From Chitinophaga sp. XS-30 (GTDB lineage: Bacteria > Bacteroidota > Bacteroidia > Chitinophagales > Chitinophagaceae): a stretch of 64,000 bases of DNA. The translations under genes were made by a program, and so were the position numbers. The stretch spans positions 4,586,032 to 4,650,031 of the forward strand of contig NZ_CP043006.1 in the NCBI RefSeq assembly GCF_008086345.1, read 5' to 3'. Positions 59,434 through 64,000 of the stretch are shown piece by piece (position 1 is the first letter of the stretch; every line of letters begins with the position of its first letter). The notes beneath the pieces were generated by a model. That model did not search any database, was not told the origin of the DNA, and saw only the letters and a program-made list of their open reading frames with translations.

Positions 59434-60699
59434 ATGAAAGTTTTCAAATTTGGCGGCGCAAGTTTAGAAACCATTGAGCGCATTCAACAAGTAGGCAAAA
59501 TCATCCAGTCCTGCTCAGATGACCAGCTTCTCGTAGTGATCTCTGCCATGGGAAAAACCACCAATGAACTGGAAAAGGTGGCGCAGAACTACTTTTTGCG
59601 TAAACGGGAGATCGCCGCTCAACTGTTATACAATATAGAACAATACCACCTCCAGGTGGCGGAGCAACTGCTCGGCACAAGGGAACATAACCTGTTCATC
59701 CAGCTGCAGCAGTTCTTTACGGAAGCGGAATGGACCCTGGGTGAAAAACCGCTCCGGCCATATGATTACTATTATGATCAGATAGTGGGACTGGGGGAAC
59801 TGCTCAGCACCGCTATCGTCAGTGCTTACTTTAACCAGACCGGCATTACCAATGTATGGCTGGACGTACGCGATGTGTTCCGCACAGATGATACGTTCAG
59901 GGACGCGAATATCGATTGGGAGGTAACGCAGCGGCAGGTAAATGAAAAAGTGCTTCCCCTCTTCAATACCGCCAATATCGTCATTGCACAGGGCTTCATC
60001 GGCAGTACGGACCAGAATGAAAGCGTCACCCTCGGCCGTGAGGGCAGTGACTTTTCCGCCGCCGTATTCGCCAATCTGCTGAATGCTGAGAGCCAGACCA
60101 TCTGGAAGGATGTGGAAGGCCTAAAAAATGCCGACCCCAAGCTCTTCCCCAATACGATCAATATTCCCGAGATCAGTTTCGGAGAAGTGATAGAAATGGC
60201 CTACTATGGCGCGCAGGTTATCCATCCGAAAACGATCAAACCGCTGCAGAACAAACAAATACCGCTATACGTTAAATGTTTCCTGAATAAAGACCTCCCC
60301 GGCACCGTGATCCGCGAAGATGCGGACCATCGCTCCCTGCCGCCTATCATCGTGCTGAAAAAGAACCAGGTGCTGATTACCATCACCTCCCGTGATTTTG
60401 CCTTTATCACGGAAGACAAGATCAGTGAGATCTATGATATCTTCCATGCCAAAAAGATCAAGATCAATCTCACCCAGAACGGCGCGATCAGTTTTTCCTG
60501 CTGTATCGATAATAACCCGGAAAAAATAGAGCTGCTGATCAAAGTCCTGCATGAAGGGTTCAGGATCTCCTATAATGAGGGACTGGAACTGCTCACCGTC
60601 CGTCATTATAAAAACGGTTTGCTGGATGAGTTGACCAATGGGCGGAAAATACTGCTGGAGCAGCGGTCTGACAGTACCGTGCAAATGGTGGTGAAATGA
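59434..60699 (+). CDS. aspartate kinase
   Basis: A 421-residue monofunctional aspartokinase (first step of lysine, threonine and methionine synthesis). The catalytic motif is KVFKFGGASLE (KFGGAS instead of the more common KFGGTS), the substrate loop VTLGREGSDFSAAVFA, and the C-terminal ACT-type regulatory domain with LITITSRDFAFI. No homoserine dehydrogenase domain is fused. Single-gene unit; converges with the HigA gene, whose stop is 13 bases away. Confidence 0.92.
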   Translation: MKVFKFGGASLETIERIQQVGKIIQSCSDDQLLVVISAMGKTTNELEKVAQNYFLRKREIAAQLLYNIEQYHLQVAEQLLGTREHNLFIQLQQFFTEAEWTLGEKPLRPYDYYYDQIVGLGELLSTAIVSAYFNQTGITNVWLDVRDVFRTDDTFRDANIDWEVTQRQVNEKVLPLFNTANIVIAQGFIGSTDQNESVTLGREGSDFSAAVFANLLNAESQTIWKDVEGLKNADPKLFPNTINIPEISFGEVIEMAYYGAQVIHPKTIKPLQNKQIPLYVKCFLNKDLPGTVIREDADHRSLPPIIVLKKNQVLITITSRDFAFITEDKISEIYDIFHAKKIKINLTQNGAISFSCCIDNNPEKIELLIKVLHEGFRISYNEGLELLTVRHYKNGLLDELTNGRKILLEQRSDSTVQMVVK

Positions 60700-60711
60700 T
60701 CGGTTGCATTG

Positions 60712-61107
60712 CTAAGCCTTCGTCGGCGCCTTCAGTTCATAAGGCCGGTTAAACAACTCCTGCGATACCTTGAAATGATCCGAAAGCTTTCTGATGATCT
60801 CTTTTGACAGCCCCCGGCGGTAATTCAAAACATCTGAAACAAGGCTGGTACTGATGCCCAGCAACTTTGAAAGATCAACAGATTTGAGATGATGATCTTT
60901 CATGAGGTACCGCAACACACCAATGGGATCTTCGTCTGAAAAAGTATTGTTCTCATCATCCCACCTGGCGATCAGCCACTCTAACAGCTCAATGGCATCG
61001 CGGTGATGGACGCTTTTCTTGTTGACCATTACCAGCTCTTCCAGCATTTTGCAGTACTGGTTGTACTGGCGTACGGATTTGATGATCTTGAATTTCAGTG
61101 GTTCCAT
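60712..61107 (-). CDS. higA: HigA-like antitoxin
   Basis: A 131-residue protein with a C-terminal helix-turn-helix of the XRE type (SVDLSKLLGISTSLVSDVLN), preceded by a helical N-terminal part. ATG at 61107 (MEPLKFKIIKS) is chosen because it starts one base after the toxin stop and the family begins there. Antitoxins of this kind neutralise the toxin and repress the operon promoter. An inverted repeat (CGCA-AAA-TGCG) near the operon start could be the operator. Confidence 0.9.
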   Translation of the reverse strand: MEPLKFKIIKSVRQYNQYCKMLEELVMVNKKSVHHRDAIELLEWLIARWDDENNTFSDEDPIGVLRYLMKDHHLKSVDLSKLLGISTSLVSDVLNYRRGLSKEIIRKLSDHFKVSQELFNRPYELKAPTKA

Positions 61108-61108
61108 A

Positions 61109-61441
61109 TCAGTAAACACTAATTTTATATTGCTTATTATCCAGGCAAAGCCTGGTGTACCCGGCATGCGTGCCGATCCAGCAGATGAATAAATGAACTT
61201 CCCTTTCTCCGAATACATAATGGCATATCATCCTGTAATTATTCCCGCCGATATCAAACACTACCCTGTTACTGCCATTTCCCAGCAGATCGGCAGAGCC
61301 GAATGTATCAATGATATCTTCGGGCCTTTGCCAGACTGCCCGCCGTATGATAGACAACCACGCCCTGAAGGGCGCCCTGGCGGAAGGATGTACTCTCTTG
61401 AACTCTTCAATGGTCTGCTTCTTAATCAAATGGATCTTCAT
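61109..61441 (-). CDS. higB: HigB-like mRNA interferase toxin
   Basis: A 110-residue toxin of the HigB/RelE family, an RNase that cleaves translated mRNA. It begins MKIHLIKKQTIEEFKRVHPSA-like (shown here by KIHLIKKQTIEEF) and contains VVFDIGGNNYRMI and HLFICWIGTHAGYTRL, with the late His-Tyr region of the active site. It is the first gene of a two-gene operon with higA, separated by one base, toxin first, as in canonical HigBA systems. Confidence 0.92.
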   Translation of the reverse strand: MKIHLIKKQTIEEFKRVHPSARAPFRAWLSIIRRAVWQRPEDIIDTFGSADLLGNGSNRVVFDIGGNNYRMICHYVFGEREVHLFICWIGTHAGYTRLCLDNKQYKISVY

Positions 61442-61456
61442 CCTGATCGACTTTTA

Positions 61457-61464
61457 CAAAGTTA
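61457..61464 (-). promoter_or_regulatory. -7 box for higBA
   Basis: TAACTTTG on the minus strand is an exact TAnnTTTG match, 15 bases before the higB ATG. Confidence 0.5.
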
Positions 61465-61474
61465 ATAAAAAGTT

Positions 61475-61485
61475 CGCAAAATGCG
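61475..61485. promoter_or_regulatory. possible HigA operator
   Basis: CGCAAAATGCG is a palindrome with 4-bp arms and a 3-base centre, placed 10 bases upstream of the -7 box, where a repressor would block RNA polymerase. HigA binding is inferred. Confidence 0.35.
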
Positions 61486-61573
61486 TACTATTTTTTTTTA
61501 AATTACATTTCCTAAAAGTCTACATGGAGTAAATAAGGTGGGATGGGCGATCGAATTTACATCATTCAAATGA

Positions 61574-61602
61574 AAAAGGAGCGGAAGTGCTCCGCCCCTT
61601 TT
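61574..61602 (-). terminator. terminator after the tricorn-like protease gene
   Basis: AAAAGGAGCGGA and TCCGCCCCTTTT pair over 12 positions with one G-U/mismatch and a 5-base loop; T-rich on both sides. It lies 22 bases past the stop at 61625. Confidence 0.75.
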
Positions 61603-61624
61603 CATTTATTATTTTCAATTGGTA

Positions 61625-64000
61625 TTACTTGACCCTTACAGGATCGGCCGGTTTCGGCACTGGTTTGTATGCTTTTGTTTTCAGCTCTTCCAGCAGCACC
61701 TGCACACCTTTTTCAAGCTGCGGGTCCCGCCCGGCGATCACTTCAGCCGGTGTCTGTTCCACATCAATATCAGCAGGCGTACCCTGGTTCTCTATGATCC
61801 AGTTCCCTTTTGTATCATAGATGCCGAAGCTTGGCGATGTTACATACCCCCCATCGATCAGTGACGGATAACCACTGATACCTACAAGGATGCCCATCGT
61901 ACGTTTACCGATCAGCTTGCCCAATTTTTTCTGGCTGAACATCCAGGGCATCATATCCCCGCCGGAGCCGGCATATTCATTGATCAGCATAGCTTTGGGC
62001 CCGTAGATGCTATTCCCAGGTGTTGTAAAGCTGCGGCCATCCCGCACACCCCAATAGCTTAACACTTCCCTGTTCAGGATATCGATCACATAATCAGCCA
62101 CTGAACCGCCGCCATTATAACGCTCATCCAGCAGCAATGCCTGCTTGTCGGCCTGTGCGAAGAAATAACGGTTGAAGAATGTATATCCTTCAAACCCGGT
62201 ATTCAGCATGAACACATACGCGATCTTCCCGTTGCTCAGCTGATCTACCTTTTTCCGGTTATCCTCAATCCAGTTGATCTTGCGTAATTCGTATTCCTTC
62301 TGCATATCTACCGGCTGCACGATGATCTCCCTGGCGCCATTTTCTGTCGGAGAGCTGTTCACCTGCAGCACCACCTGCCTGTTTACCTGGTTCTGCAGCA
62401 GGCTGAAAATACTCATGTTGCCGTCAAGCGGCGTACCATTTACGGCAAGGATATAATCCCCTTCCTTCACATCTACTCCGGGTACCGCCAGCGGCGCTTT
62501 CAGCTGAGGGTTCCAGGAAAGGGCGCTGTAGATCTTTTTGATACGGTATTTATCATTACTGATCTCGAAATCGGCGCCCAGCAGTCCGCCCGAAACATTG
62601 GGACCGGCAGGAATATCGCCTGCGCCTACATAGTTATGCCCTACCACCATTTCGCTCATCATTTCATTGAGCAGGTAATTGAGGTCGGCGCGGTTGCTGA
62701 CATGCGGCAGCAGGGCCGCATATCTTTTCTTGTTGGCATTCCAGTCCACCCCGTGCATATTCTTTACATAGAAGAAGTCGCTTTCGATCTTGTACACCTC
62801 GTCAAAGATCTGGTTCCATTCCGCTACGGGATCCACATACAGGCTGACATTGGACACATCAACTTTTCCATCGCCGGATGAAGGCTTGCGTTCGGTGCCT
62901 ACGATCTGGTAACCGCCCTGGGACGCCAGCAGTATCTTCTTCCCGTCCGCACTGATAATATATCCGTTGGCTTTGGTGAAGGTTTCTGCTTTACGCTCTT
63001 TGAAGTCGTAATAACGCACTTCTCCATCCACCATATAAAAAAGCTTGTCCTTCACGCTGCCGTCTACGGCTCTGTAATTATCCGCCGGCAACGGCAGGGC
63101 GATGATGCGCTGCTGAATGCCATCGAGGTCTATCTTCACGTCTTTCGATGCCGTTTCTTTCGCCTTGGTGGTATCCTTTTTCTTTTCCGGATCTTCTTTT
63201 ATGGTTTCCTCATCGCTTTCCGGGGTAAAGATGGTGGGCGTGCTTTTGGCCAGCAGCACGGCATACAGACTGGAGGATACTTTCCGCTCATAGGTTTGCA
63301 TATGCAGCCCGCTGATAGCCATGCCGCTGTTGGTGCTGGAAGGGAAGAAAATATACTTGCCGTCCGCGCTGAACGACGGATCACCGGCATTGCTCATTTC
63401 ATCGGTTATGGCTACGGATCTGCCGGATTCAAGGCTGTACAGATATACGGCATCGTAACCGTTGGGGGCCGCTTTCAGGTAAGTGAGCCATTTGGAGTCC
63501 GGGGACCAGGAGGGCGCAAATACATTGGAATTGCCGGAGGGTATGGATGCATTGCTGTTCCTGTCCACCAGTACGGTTTTCTTTGTATTCACATCTACAT
63601 AGTAGAGGTTGAAATGCGCATCGCTGTAGAAGAGCTTTTTGCTGTCCGGGGACCAGGCAGGCGAAAAATAATAGACGGTTTTGCCCAGTTCTATCTCCAC
63701 CGGCTCCTTCATGGCCTTCTGGTCACGGAGGATGAGCTTGTAATTGCCATCCTTGTCCGATATGTAGGATATCCATTTACCATCGGGCGACCAGGCCGGA
63801 TCGCGTTCATGCGTACCGGGGGAATTGGAGATATTGCGCACGTCGCCTTTTTCTTTTGGAATGGAAAATATCTCCCCTCTTCCCTGCACCAGCATGCGCA
63901 TGCCGGTAGGCGAAATGTTCACCCGCTCGAAATTGGTGATCTTCTCATAATGCGGGCGTTTATATGGAATATCCGCACGGATGCTGATGGCCAGGTCTGT
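61625..64000 (-). CDS. tricorn-like S41 protease, N-terminus outside the window
   Basis: The open frame continues past 64000, so the visible 791 codons are the C-terminal part. The first part is a WD/TolB-type beta-propeller (repeats such as DPAWSPDGKWISYISD and PAWSPDSKKLFYSD). Then come the core helical region, a PDZ domain (about residues 470-560 of the visible part; VKEGDYILAVNGTPLDG) and the S41 catalytic domain with the serine in EYAGSGGDMMPW and an upstream LDERYNGGGSVADY. Tricorn-type proteases degrade peptides in the periplasm or cytoplasm. An in-frame GTG at 63922 is not the true start because coding sequence continues upstream in the same frame. Confidence 0.9.
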   Translation of the reverse strand, partial: TDLAISIRADIPYKRPHYEKITNFERVNISPTGMRMLVQGRGEIFSIPKEKGDVRNISNSPGTHERDPAWSPDGKWISYISDKDGNYKLILRDQKAMKEPVEIELGKTVYYFSPAWSPDSKKLFYSDAHFNLYYVDVNTKKTVLVDRNSNASIPSGNSNVFAPSWSPDSKWLTYLKAAPNGYDAVYLYSLESGRSVAITDEMSNAGDPSFSADGKYIFFPSSTNSGMAISGLHMQTYERKVSSSLYAVLLAKSTPTIFTPESDEETIKEDPEKKKDTTKAKETASKDVKIDLDGIQQRIIALPLPADNYRAVDGSVKDKLFYMVDGEVRYYDFKERKAETFTKANGYIISADGKKILLASQGGYQIVGTERKPSSGDGKVDVSNVSLYVDPVAEWNQIFDEVYKIESDFFYVKNMHGVDWNANKKRYAALLPHVSNRADLNYLLNEMMSEMVVGHNYVGAGDIPAGPNVSGGLLGADFEISNDKYRIKKIYSALSWNPQLKAPLAVPGVDVKEGDYILAVNGTPLDGNMSIFSLLQNQVNRQVVLQVNSSPTENGAREIIVQPVDMQKEYELRKINWIEDNRKKVDQLSNGKIAYVFMLNTGFEGYTFFNRYFFAQADKQALLLDERYNGGGSVADYVIDILNREVLSYWGVRDGRSFTTPGNSIYGPKAMLINEYAGSGGDMMPWMFSQKKLGKLIGKRTMGILVGISGYPSLIDGGYVTSPSFGIYDTKGNWIIENQGTPADIDVEQTPAEVIAGRDPQLEKGVQVLLEELKTKAYKPVPKPADPVRVK

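Overview
The window looks like a chromosomal segment of a Chitinophaga-like member of the Bacteroidota (Chitinophagaceae). Several independent features point there: no Shine-Dalgarno sequences ahead of starts; TAnnTTTG-type -7 boxes with TTTG-like -33 boxes upstream of many genes; the rpmB-rpmG-DUF4295-ftsY cluster; families typical of the phylum (DUF4199, DUF4294, DUF4382, DUF5723); bacillithiol genes; and a propeller-type sensor kinase.

Layout. Positions 1-5.3 kb form a visibly more A+T-rich, loosely packed accessory stretch. It holds a truncated lipoprotein gene, an alpha-hydroxy-acid dehydrogenase with an MFS transporter, the frameshifted remains of a tyrosine recombinase, a DUF7151-type lipoprotein, tRNA-Pro(GGG) and a cluster of tRNA-derived debris that repeats the 3' end of that tRNA. 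From 5.4 to 10.7 kb a tightly packed plus-strand run carries a dihydroorotase homologue without its metal ligands, a DUF4199 protein, two glycosyltransferases and two proteins of unknown function. From 10.7 to 16.5 kb lies a minus-strand topoisomerase IV cluster (parE, DUF1835, cupin, parC), in which parE is broken by one extra A.

From 16.8 to 31 kb are two very small membrane peptides, a response regulator with its giant periplasmic-propeller kinase, an Asp-box protein, a GH31 glucosidase, a glyoxalase-GNAT fusion, an AraC regulator, a VOC protein (also broken by one extra A), a hybrid kinase and two exported proteins. From 31.3 to 42.3 kb are housekeeping genes (glgB, DEAD-box helicase, rimO, ftsY, L33, L28), a JmjC-like protein, a tail-type surface protein and a peroxiredoxin with an AhpD-like partner. 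The stretch 42.3-43.2 kb is almost gene-free and carries a small peptide gene and an 11-bp tandem repeat bracketed by inverted repeats.

From 43.2 to 48.8 kb lie bshB1, DUF4294, a hydrolase, ccmF and a CxxxY-type ccmE. From 48.9 to 55.6 kb, on the plus strand, are an arginase-fold enzyme, a membrane protein, a radical SAM enzyme, a TonB-like protein, a DUF5723 protein and folC. From 55.6 to 61.4 kb are a NUDIX hydrolase, a DinB/BstA-like protein, an ABC ATPase, a CAP protein, fbp, an aspartate kinase and a HigBA toxin-antitoxin pair. The window ends inside a tricorn-like S41 protease gene. No CRISPR array, intact insertion sequence or rRNA was seen. The least explained parts are the accessory region at 1-5.3 kb, the small peptides and repeat element, the radical SAM operon and the ligand-less dihydroorotase.
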